From Saturnia japonica (lineage: Eukaryota > Arthropoda > Insecta > Lepidoptera > Saturniidae), in contig CM065320.1 of NCBI GenBank assembly GCA_033032175.1, forward strand, positions 16,759,413 to 16,823,412: 64,000 nt of DNA, in the 5' to 3' direction. The translations under genes were made by a program, and so were the position numbers. Below the pieces are notes generated by a model. It saw nothing but the letters and a program-made list of their open reading frames with translations, did not search any database and was not told where the DNA came from. This document shows, in pieces, positions 44,804-55,420 of the stretch (positions are counted from its first letter, which is position 1; each line of letters begins with the position of its first letter).

Positions 44804-45157
44804 TGTAAAGAAAATATATTTCTTTAATTCTAATTTAAGTTTTGTAGGTTTAATATGTTTAGTAATGTAGGTTGTATATAGTTTATCTATTATTAAAAAG
44901 AATATTGTAACATACAAAAGGTGACAGATGTGTCAAATATTAAAATGAATTGTAAAACTAAAGAAAGGACATGTAACTAGGAAATATAAAATTTTAATGT
45001 CGTTTCTTTGTTTACAGGTTGGTTTTAACATGATATTATTATTTAGTGTATATTAGTATAAAATATTAATTAATTATTAAATTTAATGAAATAAAACTTT
45101 GTTTACAGAGCAACGCTTACAGTTTATTTTACATGCCAAAACTATAGTCGTCTTATA
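44804..45157 (+). repeat. 5' LTR of the Gypsy element
   Basis: Starts TGTAAAG, ends GTCGTCTTATA. The junction with the interior is nearly palindromic (GTCGTCTTATAAAACGAC). Confidence 0.88.
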
Positions 45158-45215
45158 AAACGACATTATTGTTTATAAAAATCGAATAAACGAAAGTTAA
45201 TTATCCTGTTTAAAA

Positions 45216-46346
45216 ATGGAGAAACTTCGTTTTGAATTCACATTATTACCTGGAACTGATGGTAAATCAAATATTTGCTCTATAACTTCGATAGCCACAA
45301 ATGATAATAAAGTATACGCTGTACCAGAAGCTCTACAAGCAGTTAGTCATCACAAGGAAATAATCAAATCATCTGTTTATAATAAAGTTACCAATAGCTT
45401 AAGAAAAAGGTATCAGGTAAGAAGAGTTTGGATAACTATGACAGAGGAACTTAGAAGAACTTACATAGATGAGGATGATAATTTACAATTTGGGGATCAA
45501 TTTTTAGAAGAACTGAATTGTGAACAACTTGTCACTACATTCGAAAAAGAAAGTACATTGGAAAAATTATTTGAGAAATTAGTAGAAAATACACATATAA
45601 TTAAACCACATAATTTAAAAAACATTGCAGAGAAGTTTGTGATTGAAAAATTTACAACCAAAAATTCTAATCCAAACCAGTGGATTGAAATTTTTGAACA
45701 AGAATGCCTACGATTTGATTTGATAACGGACGAAAAGAAAATTGAAATTCTCAGACTGTTTTTGGATGGGAGTTGTACAGATTGGTACAACTCAATGATT
45801 ATAAAATTAACAATGAACTCGGAATGGTCAACCTGGAAAAACAAATTTTGTGCATCATTTGCAAATAAGGGATGGAACCCAGTAACTCATGCACTATTCT
45901 TTAAATACAAAAACGGTTCACTGTTAGATTATGCTATAAGAAAAGAAAAACTTTTATTGGATATGAGAAGATCAATTGACGCAGGTACTTTAGTGGATCT
46001 TGTTGCTGCTGGTTTACCAGAATTTGTACTTAATAAGATTGATAGAGAAGCCGTAAAAGATACAGTGGATTTGTTTAATGAAGTGACTAAGTATGAACAT
46101 ATGGTGAACAAAGTAATTTTTTTAGCTAAGAAAAAATGTAGTAATCCAAGACCTAATGGGAAAAATGAAGATCAAGATTTATGTGAAACATGTGAAAAGT
46201 TAAATAAAGGCCCTCGGTACCACTCAAAATCTAAGTGCTGGTTTAGGACAAAAGAAGATGATACATTAAAGAAAAATACCATTAAACATATCAATAATTC
46301 AGTGATAGAAGCTGAGTTAAACGAAATGGATCAAAAAAACGAATAG
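45216..46346 (+). CDS. Gypsy gag
   Basis: 376 residues from ATG 45216, about 58 bases after the LTR. The N-terminal part is acidic. A retrotransposon gag core lies around residues 150-270, with NPNQWIEIFEQECLRFDL, FLDGSCTDWYNSM and WSTWKNKFCASFA. A C-terminal Cys/His cluster (CETCEKLNKGPRYHSKSKCW) looks like a variant nucleic-acid-binding knuckle. Stop TAG is at 46344-46346. The last sense codons contain the slippery heptamer AAAAAAC, so gag-pol is made by -1 frameshifting. Confidence 0.85.
   Translation: MEKLRFEFTLLPGTDGKSNICSITSIATNDNKVYAVPEALQAVSHHKEIIKSSVYNKVTNSLRKRYQVRRVWITMTEELRRTYIDEDDNLQFGDQFLEELNCEQLVTTFEKESTLEKLFEKLVENTHIIKPHNLKNIAEKFVIEKFTTKNSNPNQWIEIFEQECLRFDLITDEKKIEILRLFLDGSCTDWYNSMIIKLTMNSEWSTWKNKFCASFANKGWNPVTHALFFKYKNGSLLDYAIRKEKLLLDMRRSIDAGTLVDLVAAGLPEFVLNKIDREAVKDTVDLFNEVTKYEHMVNKVIFLAKKKCSNPRPNGKNEDQDLCETCEKLNKGPRYHSKSKCWFRTKEDDTLKKNTIKHINNSVIEAELNEMDQKNE
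46334..46340 (+). promoter_or_regulatory. -1 ribosomal frameshift site (AAAAAAC)
   Basis: A-AAA-AAC in the gag frame (codons CAA AAA AAC) followed two codons later by the gag stop; the -1 frame is open from 46340 into the protease. It fits the X-XXY-YYZ rule. I did not identify the downstream stem or pseudoknot. Confidence 0.75.
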
Positions 46347-48361
46347 TAACACCATTAATAAATGTCAAACTACTAATAGACAATAAATTAAAAATATATG
46401 GGGTTTATGATTCGGGTTCGAATGTTTCTTTGATCAACTCTAAGTTATTGAAACTAAGCAGAAAAGAAAATCATTTGAACGTAGCAAATTTAATTACGAT
46501 TAATGGTGTTATAAAGACAAGTGGTTTGACAACGTTGAAAATAAAAATCTTTGAATTGGAAAAAAGTGTTGATGTATACATTATTAATGAACAAAATTTC
46601 AAATATGATTTTTTGATTGGATTGGACTTGATTAAAGAGTTCAAACTGATCCAAAATGAAGACTTACAGATAACTCAGAAACAGAGTATAAATAATGAAA
46701 ATGAAGAAGTTATTACAAAAGATGAAGAAGAATTCAAAATAAATTTTAACGAACATGTAAAAGAAGAAGATTTTGAAATAAAAATAGATCATTTAAATGA
46801 GTACCAAAAGTCAGAAATAAACACATTAATTAGCAAATATAAATCAATTTTTGCCAAAAATAAATTTGATATCGGTACTGTTAATGGATATGAAGCGAGG
46901 ATAGACTTGTTGGTAGATAAATATTGTTGTAAAAGGCCCTATAGATGCACTGTAGAAGATAAAAAAGAGATAGGAGAACAAATAGCAAAGTTACTGGATA
47001 ATAAGTTGATAGAAGAATCCTACAGTCCATTTGCAGCACCCGTTACACTGGCATTTAAGAAAGAAGATAACAAGAAATCAAGACTATGTATAGACTTTAG
47101 GGATTTAAATAAAATAGTGGTGCCACAAGCGCAACCATTTCCGTTAATCGAAGATTTAATATTAAAAACTAGAAATTGTAATTTTTTCTCAAGCCTTGAC
47201 ATAAATTCTGCATTTTGGTCTATTCCATTAAGAATAGAAGATAAACAAAAGACAGGATTCATAACACAGGAAGGTCATTTCCAATGGACATGCCTACCTT
47301 TTGGCCTAAAGACCTCGCCTGCTATTTTCCAGCGGATTTTAAGTAATATATTGAGAAAATATAAACTTACTAATTTTACTGTTAATTATATAGATGACAT
47401 ACTTATTTTTTCTAAAACGTTTGCTGATCATATTATTCATCTGACACTGTTGCTAGATGCGATCAAAACAGAAGGTTTCAGGTTAAAATTAACAAAATGC
47501 ACATTTGCATCAAACTCTGTAAAATATCTGGGTTATATAATTCAGAACAATTCTATCACACCATTAAAGGATAATTTGGTTTCGATAAAGAATTTTCCTG
47601 TACCAAAAACGCAGAAGAATGTAAGACAATTTCTAGGAAAAATAAATTTTTATCGTGAGTATATACCAAGGAGTACAATAATATTGGATCCGTTACATAA
47701 TTTATTAAGGAAAAATACAAAATTTATTTGGTCTGAAAAATGTAAAAAAGCATTTGAAATGATAAAAACCTTGTTATGCACCCAACCAATTCTTGAAGTT
47801 TTTGATCCAGAATTACCCATTAATATTTATACAGATGCTTCCATAGAAGGTGTTGGCGCCATTTTAAAACAAACACAGTCTGATGGAAAAGAAAAACCAG
47901 TAGCTTACTTTTCTAAAAAACTTAATGAAGCCCAAAAGAAAAAAAAGGCAATATACTTAGAATGTTTAGCTATCAAAGAAGCGGTGAAATACTGGCAATA
48001 CTGGTTGATAGGTAAATATTTTACAGTTTATTCAGACCACAAGCCACTAGAGAATATGAATCTGAAATCTAGAACCGATGAAGAGCTGGGTGACTTAACA
48101 TATTATTTATCGCAATATGACTTTAAAGTAAAATATGCTCCAGGAAAACAAAATTTGGAAGCAGACTGTCTAAGCAGGAATCCAGTATTGGAGTCGTATG
48201 AAAATACAGATGAACAATTAAAGGTAGTAAATTTAATTAAAATAGAAGAAATTATAATAGACCAAAGTAAAAATGTGGAAATACAAAATAACAAAAATAA
48301 ATTGGTTGAAAAACACAATATATATTTTAAAAAAATCGAAAACACTGTGAATTTAATTTAG
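46340..48361 (+). CDS. Gypsy pol: protease, reverse transcriptase, RNase H
   Basis: -1 frame relative to gag. The protease active site VYDSGSNVSLINSK is near the start. The RT has ESYSPFAAPVTL, RLCIDFRDLNK, FFSSLDINSAFWSIPL, CLPFGLKTSPAIFQR, NYIDDILIFSK and KYLGYII. RNase H has IYTDASIEGVGAIL, LECLAIKEAV and VYSDHKPLENMN. It continues through KYAPGKQNLEADCLSRNP into the integrase linker and ends at TAG 48359-48361, before any His-Cys zinc finger or DDE core. The polymerase and RNase H look intact. Confidence 0.87.
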   Translation, partial: RIVTPLINVKLLIDNKLKIYGVYDSGSNVSLINSKLLKLSRKENHLNVANLITINGVIKTSGLTTLKIKIFELEKSVDVYIINEQNFKYDFLIGLDLIKEFKLIQNEDLQITQKQSINNENEEVITKDEEEFKINFNEHVKEEDFEIKIDHLNEYQKSEINTLISKYKSIFAKNKFDIGTVNGYEARIDLLVDKYCCKRPYRCTVEDKKEIGEQIAKLLDNKLIEESYSPFAAPVTLAFKKEDNKKSRLCIDFRDLNKIVVPQAQPFPLIEDLILKTRNCNFFSSLDINSAFWSIPLRIEDKQKTGFITQEGHFQWTCLPFGLKTSPAIFQRILSNILRKYKLTNFTVNYIDDILIFSKTFADHIIHLTLLLDAIKTEGFRLKLTKCTFASNSVKYLGYIIQNNSITPLKDNLVSIKNFPVPKTQKNVRQFLGKINFYREYIPRSTIILDPLHNLLRKNTKFIWSEKCKKAFEMIKTLLCTQPILEVFDPELPINIYTDASIEGVGAILKQTQSDGKEKPVAYFSKKLNEAQKKKKAIYLECLAIKEAVKYWQYWLIGKYFTVYSDHKPLENMNLKSRTDEELGDLTYYLSQYDFKVKYAPGKQNLEADCLSRNPVLESYENTDEQLKVVNLIKIEEIIIDQSKNVEIQNNKNKLVEKHNIYFKKIENTVNLI

Positions 48362-48561
48362 GAGACATGGTATATGTGGAAAATGGAAATAAATTGAACA
48401 GAAAAAAATTAGATGAACTGAAAATTGGACCCTATAAGATTGTTGAAAAAATTTCAAATTCAATATATAAAATAGATACAGGACACAGAAAAATAGAGTC
48501 TAACCTTTTTCATATCACGAAACTTATTCCAGTCCCTACAACAAAAAATAACGAGATATGA
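48361..48561 (+). pseudogene. Gypsy integrase C-terminal remnant
   Basis: A +2 frame relative to pol begins GDMVYVENGNKLNRKKLD, then KIGPYKIVEKISNSIYKI and FHITKLIPVP. This is the GPY/F-type domain at the end of many Gypsy integrases. The zinc-binding and catalytic domains that should precede it are absent, so a deletion of several hundred bases, also changing frame, joins the end of pol to this piece. Confidence 0.75.
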
Positions 48562-48622
48562 TGAAGAGTATGAGTAAAATTAACGAAAATTTTCTTGTAA
48601 ATTTTCTTCCAAAGGGGGGAGA

Positions 48623-48976
48623 TGTAAAGAAAATATATTTCTTTAATTCTAATTTAAGTTTTGTAGGTTTAATATGTTTAGTAATGTAGGTTGTATATAG
48701 TTTATCTATTATTAAAAAGAATATTGTAACATACAAAAGGTGACAGATGTGTCAAATATTAAAATGAATTGTAAAACTAAAGAAAGGACATGTAACTAGG
48801 AAATATAAACTTTTAATGTCGTTTCTTTGTTTACAGGTTGGTTTTAACATGATATTATTATTTAGTGTATATTAGTATAAAATATTAATTAATTATTAAA
48901 TTTAATGAAATAAAACTTTGTTTACAGAGCAACGCTTACAGTTTATTTTACATGCCAAAACTATAGTCGTCTTATA
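48623..48976 (+). repeat. 3' LTR of the Gypsy element
   Basis: Same length and termini as the 5' LTR. One difference is seen (AAATATAAACTTTT against AAATATAAAATTTT). Confidence 0.88.
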
Positions 48977-48980
48977 TGTA

Positions 48981-51900
48981 TATTATGTTATAGTATTTCT
49001 TTAAAAATTGTTGGCTTCATACAAAATTTATTAAATATAAAACAACTTCCGTTACCAATCGGTGTGTCCGGTTTGAATTATATTGTAGAGGAAGTTGTTT
49101 CGGCACGCCATCTGTGCATAGTTTTGCTAAAGGGAAATTGTATTATAAAAGCATTGGTTGAATCATGTTAATAACAGTATCATTTAAGCAATAAAACATA
49201 AATGCGTAAACTAATAAAATTCATACAATTATATTTTTTTTAATTATTAAAACTATGTACGTGATAATTAATGTCAATTTATCGTCTATGAAACACAAAA
49301 CTCGTAGAATCAATTCCTACTCGGAATTAAGTAAAAAATAATGTTCAAATATGGCGTTAAAAACAAATTAGCTGATAGCATTATAAAAATATCATTACGT
49401 GACTCCTGTAGAATATGGGATTAAGTTTTTAGTCAAACGGGTTAAATTTTTTTAAAAAGAAAAGTAGAGGCGTTAGGCAAAATGAGACGTACCTTCCCAA
49501 AAACTATCTAGCTTCATTAGAAGAAGCAGATCCTAGATGCCGAACATAAATTTTCAAATTGAATCTGTCGTTAGACACCAATTGATATGCACAGGTTGAA
49601 ATGCTGCAATACCTACGTTTATTTGTTCTCTTAGTCTTCTGTATAATTGAAGACTTTGATAATGATATTTTAATTGACCACCGACTTAAATATAATGTAA
49701 TAAGTTAAATATAAGTGTGTTAATATGTGTAAAAGATTATAAAATATTGGCATGAAGTAGAATTAGTAATACATAAAGGTTTACCTTGAGCCGGCGTTCA
49801 GGATATCAGCACAGGACGTGAACTAATGCTGAAGTTATAACATGAACCTCACGTGAACCCACAGGGAATAATATTACCGGAGTTCGTTCTAAGAACGTGT
49901 TCAAAGAAGCTCTCGCAGACACCTAGCGAATGTATTGCCATACGAACGAATAGCTAAAATGTTGCGGATTTTTAAAAATATTCTTTTATCCTTTCACCTT
50001 TGAAGTGATAAATTGTCAGTATTGCAGTCGAAAATTATTTTGAAGTAAGGTAAATATAATATGCAGTTTTAAATAAATACTTCCGAAGCTGAAGTTGCTC
50101 ATATGTCAACACGAACTAGAAAAGAAATTCCGGACCTACCTCACGGCATTCACGAGTTGCCAGAAGTTTACTAGCAAAAATGCCTGTCGGATAGTTTAAA
50201 AATAAATAAACTATCTCGCGAAAATATAATTTATTCAGATCATATAGACATTTTGGGACCGAAAACTTTTCAAAACCAATGCTAGATAACTGACGATTTC
50301 ACTATTTTACAAACTGACCAAGTGTTACTGGTTATACTTTCGAAATATTAACTTTTATTAGAATAGTTTTGAAGTCTTGGTGATAAACGAATACTCTCCT
50401 AGTCACGTTTTAGCAGTTTTTGCATCCGACCAGATTGATCCGACTGCCATTTTTTTTAAAGAAAAATGTGATCTCAAATGAATAAATTCCCCCCGTTTTT
50501 GCAGCATTTTTCATTGATGCTCCGCTCTTATTAGTCGTAGCATGATGTTATATAGCCCATAGCCTTCCTCGATAAATGAATTATTCAAAACTATAACATT
50601 TTTTCAATTCGAACCATTAGTTCCTGAGATTAGCGTGTTCAACCAAACAAACAAACAAACAAACTCTTCAGCTAGTTATAGAATCACCCTCTATGAATAT
50701 CGCTACTCAGCAGTCTGTATTCTAGAGAAGCCAGACGCAACGTTGCAGTAAACTGATCCTGTAAGGCGCGTCTGGTGTTTGCTTCGTAGTTTTAAGAGTA
50801 ATTTTAAGTTAGTCTTAAGACATTTATGGTCGCGAATAAACGCTTCTCAAAAAATTAAAATCTTTTTTAATATTTATTATGAAGACTATGAAAAATATTT
50901 AATAGGCTATATTCTAATCCTATACCCTATCTTAGTATATCATAAGGCGCCATCTCCACGGACTTGCCGTTAAATTTAACACGGTCTCACCACACTAAAC
51001 CACGAGTCGTGGTAACGAAGCGACCCGTCCCGCGTTGCGAAGGAACCCAGCCTGAAGAATAACCGTCCCGTGGATAAAACGTTGTACACAGCTTATCTAC
51101 TAACATTTTAATTCTATGGATAGACGGCTATAGCATAGACTCTATAGTTAAGCAGTTATGTCTTAATTTACTGTAAAGTTTCGTTTTTGTATGAATAATT
51201 TTACATTTAAGTAAGACAAGTTTGTTGTTGTTTGACTAGAAATCAGCTTACTACACATTACCATTCGAAATAATCTGGTTTCGATGAGTGGACGAAATAT
51301 AGTTTCGCTTTTCGCAGCTAAGATGATTTGTCACGTATTATATTGCAACTGGATCGTGAAGCAAACGTCGGAGGATTCAAAGCGGCCTTTGATAAATTAC
51401 AAGTTTTACGAATGTCAAGTTTTTTAAATCTAGTTTAATTTGATTCTCTAAGCCAAAAATTTTTTTTAGAAGAATTGTATCGAATCACGTATTTTGCTTT
51501 ATTAATAGATTTGAAATATTTTCTCCTACAAGATCAGGTCTTCATTATTACATTGGTTTCTCTTGATTTTTACAGAAATGATTTGTTTCTGTTTTTTAAT
51601 TTCACTATAGGCATGGTAAATATTAAGGATAAGAAGAAAGTAACCCTCTAACCTAGAAGAGTAAATTGGTTCTTACGTGCATATTGCACAATACGCTGAT
51701 AGATACTTAAAGATTTAGAAAATCGTATGAAACCATTACTAAATACTCTTGCAGTTAGAACTAAAGGTATATATTTTTGAAAGGATAATGACATAAACTT
51801 ATCATGTATTACTGTTCCATCTGCTTTAATGTAAATGTTAAAGAATGTGAGCAACTGCATAATTGTTAGTTTTTAAAATATGTACTTCATAAGTTATTGC

Positions 51901-52744
51901 GTTAGCAGCTCAGAATGGTATTAGAAACGGTTGCACGACACTCACTACATGTATGTTATTGGACAAATAAGCCAAAACCAAAATTTATAAGAATGTTGGC
52001 CGATGAGTTAAATGCATTATCGTTACTTCACTTGGTGGTAACTAAAAACAGTCGATGAACAATGGTGAATTTTGAGAGGTTAAAATCTTTGGTCAATTTT
52101 TGATAGTAGCAATCCAGTTCCGCAAGATCCCTTCCTATATCTAATTACCGTATTATCCTTATTTTTTCTACTGTTTTCACCAGGATGAATTCGACCTGAT
52201 GCAAGCTTGGGTATCTTTGAAATTACTTGAACAGCCCATACAATATAACCTGCATTATAATATGACAAATATTTCGAGGACCACAAAAGGGCAGCGTTAA
52301 CAAAAAACAACGTTAAAACGGGTGTATCCGAGCAAACAAAGCGGAACACGCAAATATTTTACACCAATAAGGTAAATGTTCGCAGTACGGCGCTGCGGAA
52401 CCGGCAACATTGAGCTTTGGTAGGGGTCGAGTGACTCGTAACAAAATAGAGGGTTCTGTACCTTTAAATCTTTACAGTCTAAAGCTGCGTCAACATAAAT
52501 AATTCTATTATAAAAAGACTGTAAAATTATGTAGTACTTGACATTAAATGACATAACTTTGAATTTAAAATATCTTAACTTGTCCCTACCAATTCATCCT
52601 TGATAACTTAATGTACTTAATATATTTGTGAAAAGTTGGTTAAGCTAGACTTTGTCAAAGATCAGCACAATGATAATACTAGAAATATACATAAATTAAT
52701 CATACCATGTTGTAGACTTAGTAAAAACTGTAAAAGTCAATGGT
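48981..52744. other. intergenic sequence with a Helitron-like remnant
   Basis: AT-rich. 50506-50690 is a repeat remnant on the minus strand. Minus-strand frames at 51648-51860, 52080-52349 and 52297-52554 are unrecognised. No gene supported. Confidence 0.45.
50506..50690 (-). mobile_element. Helitron-associated repeat remnant
   Basis: On the minus strand: GAAGAGTTTGTTTGTTTG, GCTAATCTCAGGAACTAATG, GAGGAAGGCTATGGGCTATA. These blocks are very common in lepidopteran genomes and usually occur in Helitron-like elements. Termini not resolved. Confidence 0.5.
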
Positions 52745-53090
52745 ATAAATATCTACATATAATAAGATCCCGAAGTACATTACTAATTTGTCGGACAGTC
52801 AGTTCAAGAACCATGTCAAGTATGTTTTACTGTCAAAAGGGTCAGTCATTATGTGAATGATAGTAAATAGTAATATCTAGAAGTGACTCTCTCTGTGTGC
52901 ATTCACTAAATTATTAATATGGCTATTATTATTGTATTATGTACTATTGTACAGTTGGCATAAAAGGATAAATACGATCGAGTTTATTGCTGGTTTTTTT
53001 CAATGACTGGTATGTTTTCCCAACCAATAGTAGTGTTTTATAAGTCCTTTCTTAGGGCATAAATTAAATAAATATTTTTTTTATTTTAGA
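52745..53090 (+). mobile_element. LINE 3' tail, copy E
   Basis: Plus-orientation copy of the family at 15695-16038: AAGATCCCGAAGTACATTAC, TTCAAGAACCATGTCAAGTA, then the GATCGAGTTTATTGCTGG 3' UTR block and TCTTAGGGCATAAATT near the end. Confidence 0.62.
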
Positions 53091-53159
53091 CGTGACATTA
53101 TAGGCTTTTAGAAAAATAATCAGTTTATTACTCATTACAATGACTGATGACACTGACAA

Positions 53160-53262
53160 TCTTTTCAATCTGACTAAGCTGTTGGCCGGAAAAGTCTTGA
53201 CAGCATTCACGGGCTTAGGGGCGAGAAGACTCTCAGCTGAGAAGCGAGCTCTTTGCGTATTT
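53160..53262 (-). mobile_element. short, old Jockey 3' UTR remnant
   Basis: TTGGCCGG..AGTCTTGACAGC, then ACGGGCTTAGGGGCGAG and TCTCAGCTGAGAAGCGAGC weakly match the start of the Jockey 3' UTR copies at 25866 and 39146. Confidence 0.4.
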
Positions 53263-53989
53263 AAAGGCTTATTCCCCGAACGTTGACATGACGAACTAAT
53301 CTTGACATTTCAATCTACGAGCATCAATCGAGTCTTTTAAAATTTTTACGTCAATAGGTAATTCAAATAACGTTTCTTCAGATAGAAGTGTTTTTATTAC
53401 CACAAAAAAAAAACAACAACAGTTAACATGTACTGGATGGATGTTAGTTACATTTAGCAGATTGTTGATTACAGTCACACCCGCTTTTATATATCTGTTG
53501 TTATTTGTCCGTTTCATTTCATATTTAAAACTAAACTTAAACTAATTAGTAACTCTCTTGCTTATTTTAATTTGCCCGTAATTATACAGAGTTGGAGATT
53601 TTTGTGACACACCTCATATCGAGATTCCGTAAAATAAATGATCATGAGCTTCGTGCGCCGAACTTTCTAGACATGTATGTTAACTTTTAACAGCTCATTT
53701 TACCTCGATGATTTTGTAGACTTTCAATGTAGGCAATGTTGCACCCAGTAGTAGTTTTTAATTTACCTACTAGTACAAATGCTGGCCTTATTGCTGGCAG
53801 CAATTTTTTTAAGGCAACTTTTGGATACGTGGGTACACTTCAGAAAGATAAATCAAGGTTAATATTAGATGTAAGCAAAATAATGTAATATAAACAATTA
53901 AATGCGATGTAACGTTGAATATATGTAGATCAATTGTACTTTTTACTAGATTTATCGTTATATTTAACCGAAATCAAAACAATTTCTGA

Positions 53990-54210
53990 GGTTACTCAAT
54001 CTGAATGTATATTTTTCTATAGACAACCGTCTATAACTATTTGTTATAATTTGTTAGACATCACTTCTTTGTTTATTAATTGATTTGGATGATTATTTTT
54101 TGTTGGATAGGGTATACCGTAAGGGTAGCTCCATTTTAGTTTAATTGGCATTGGACCTTCAACTTCGAAGATACACCAGGGAACTTTTCAAAATAATTGA
54201 ACTTTGTTTT
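53990..54210 (+). repeat. dispersed repeat, copy 1
   Basis: Shares GATTTGGATGATTATTTTTTG, a following TACCGTAAGGGTAGC-type block, and TACACCAGG.AACTT with 54830-55010. Family unknown; this type of block is common in Lepidoptera. Confidence 0.5.
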
Positions 54211-54829
54211 CTTTTTTGATAAAAATTGTCTTGTACAGTGTCCGTTTCGCTTTGTGCATCACAAACGTCTTTTTAGAAGTCTGGAGCAACGGACTAATTT
54301 TCAAATAGAGTTGCAGAAAGACATCAATAAGTGCTTAGTAAACAACAATCTTTAGGCAGTAGCTATACAGGTAAAAACTAGAAAATTCTAAAACCAAGGG
54401 ATTCAATGACAACACAGGGATCCTTAAAAAGGGCCCCAACTTCCCACCGGCACGCAATTTATGTTACTAAGCCTCGGGCTGTGTATAATTTTTGCATGAA
54501 CTTGGCTGTGGTCTTCCGCTTGGTGGAATACATATAGACCTTCCTGTAATCTTTATTAACGCTACTGCTGGGTTTTTCCCTTAATGTGTATAGCTATAAT
54601 TTGTACAGCATATTTTATTAATGAAATTTGAGAGAAAAAATATTTAATGGCGGGACTGGAAGGAAATGACATCTACAAAGTTGAAAGGAATGCGTCGCCG
54701 CCGCCGGTGCAACAGTTGAAGCAAATTAGAGTTCACATTTTAAAATGAACTGACGGTGAAGGAAAATATTGTAATGAAGCTTTAACCGTCTTCAAAAATA
54801 GGAGAAGGTACTCAAGAAGTTTCACTATT

Positions 54830-55010
54830 AGAATGTATATTTTTTTATGGATGTTCAGCCATAAGTACTTTGATTACGAACCGATTTGGATGATTCTTTT
54901 TTCGTTGATTATAGGTATCTCAAGGGTGGGTCCTACTGTAAGTTCATTGGAATTGAACCTTTTACTTCTAAGTTACACCAGGAATCTTATCAAAATTATT
55001 AAAGAGGGTT
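54830..55010 (+). repeat. dispersed repeat, copy 2
   Basis: Second copy of the 53990-54210 repeat. It supplies the first 60 codons of the open frame 54833-55420, which argues against that frame being a gene. Confidence 0.5.
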
Positions 55011-55420
55011 TTCTTTATTTATTAATTGTCTTGTTAAGTATCCACTTAGCTAACTGCTGCTCAGAGCAATTTGTGAATTTATTGAAAGCTATACTTTATA
55101 GAGCCCATGTTTACTTACATTCTCACTTAGTATCAAGTAAAATTATGATCGAACCTTACGTATATTCTAGCTTGATAAAAAAGACCATGAATGATGAAGG
55201 AACTAAAAATAGATATACGATGCGAATGTTCGTCAAAGTAGAACTGTCCGAGACTAATCTTTACGGATCAAACAGAAAAAGTAAGACTGAAGGATTAATT
55301 TTAAATAACTTGGATCCGACAAGTAAGGGTGCAAAGATTATTGATGGCAAATGTGTAGTTTGTAGCAATAAAACACAAAATTTATTTGGGACTGACGTGA
55401 ATATGTTACAAATTTACTAG
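54833..55420 (+). other. unrecognised 195-codon open frame
   Basis: The N-terminal third is repeat-derived. The middle (GFLYLLIVLLSIHLANC) is hydrophobic, and the end contains KGAKIIDGKCVVCSNKTQ with two Cys. No family recognised, no splice structure or promoter evident. Probably chance read-through of repeats. Confidence 0.2.

Larger units (their letters stand above)
44804..48976 (+). mobile_element. Ty3/Gypsy LTR retrotransposon, integrase-deleted
   Basis: LTRs 44804-45157 and 48623-48976, both 354 bp, differ at one position by eye. Flanked by TGTA on both sides (44800-44803 and 48977-48980). Encodes gag, then protease-RT-RNase H in the -1 frame, then only the C-terminal GPY-type end of integrase. 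A polypurine tract AAAGGGGGGAGA (48611-48622) precedes the 3' LTR. No TGG-starting primer-binding site is visible after the 5' LTR. A very recent insertion that is defective or non-autonomous. Confidence 0.9.

Noticed and set aside
51648..52554. Three minus-strand frames considered as a chemoreceptor or other gene remnant
   Set aside because: The end FTLLG and nearby residues vaguely recall odorant receptor C-termini, but there are no membrane segments in order and no consistent splicing.
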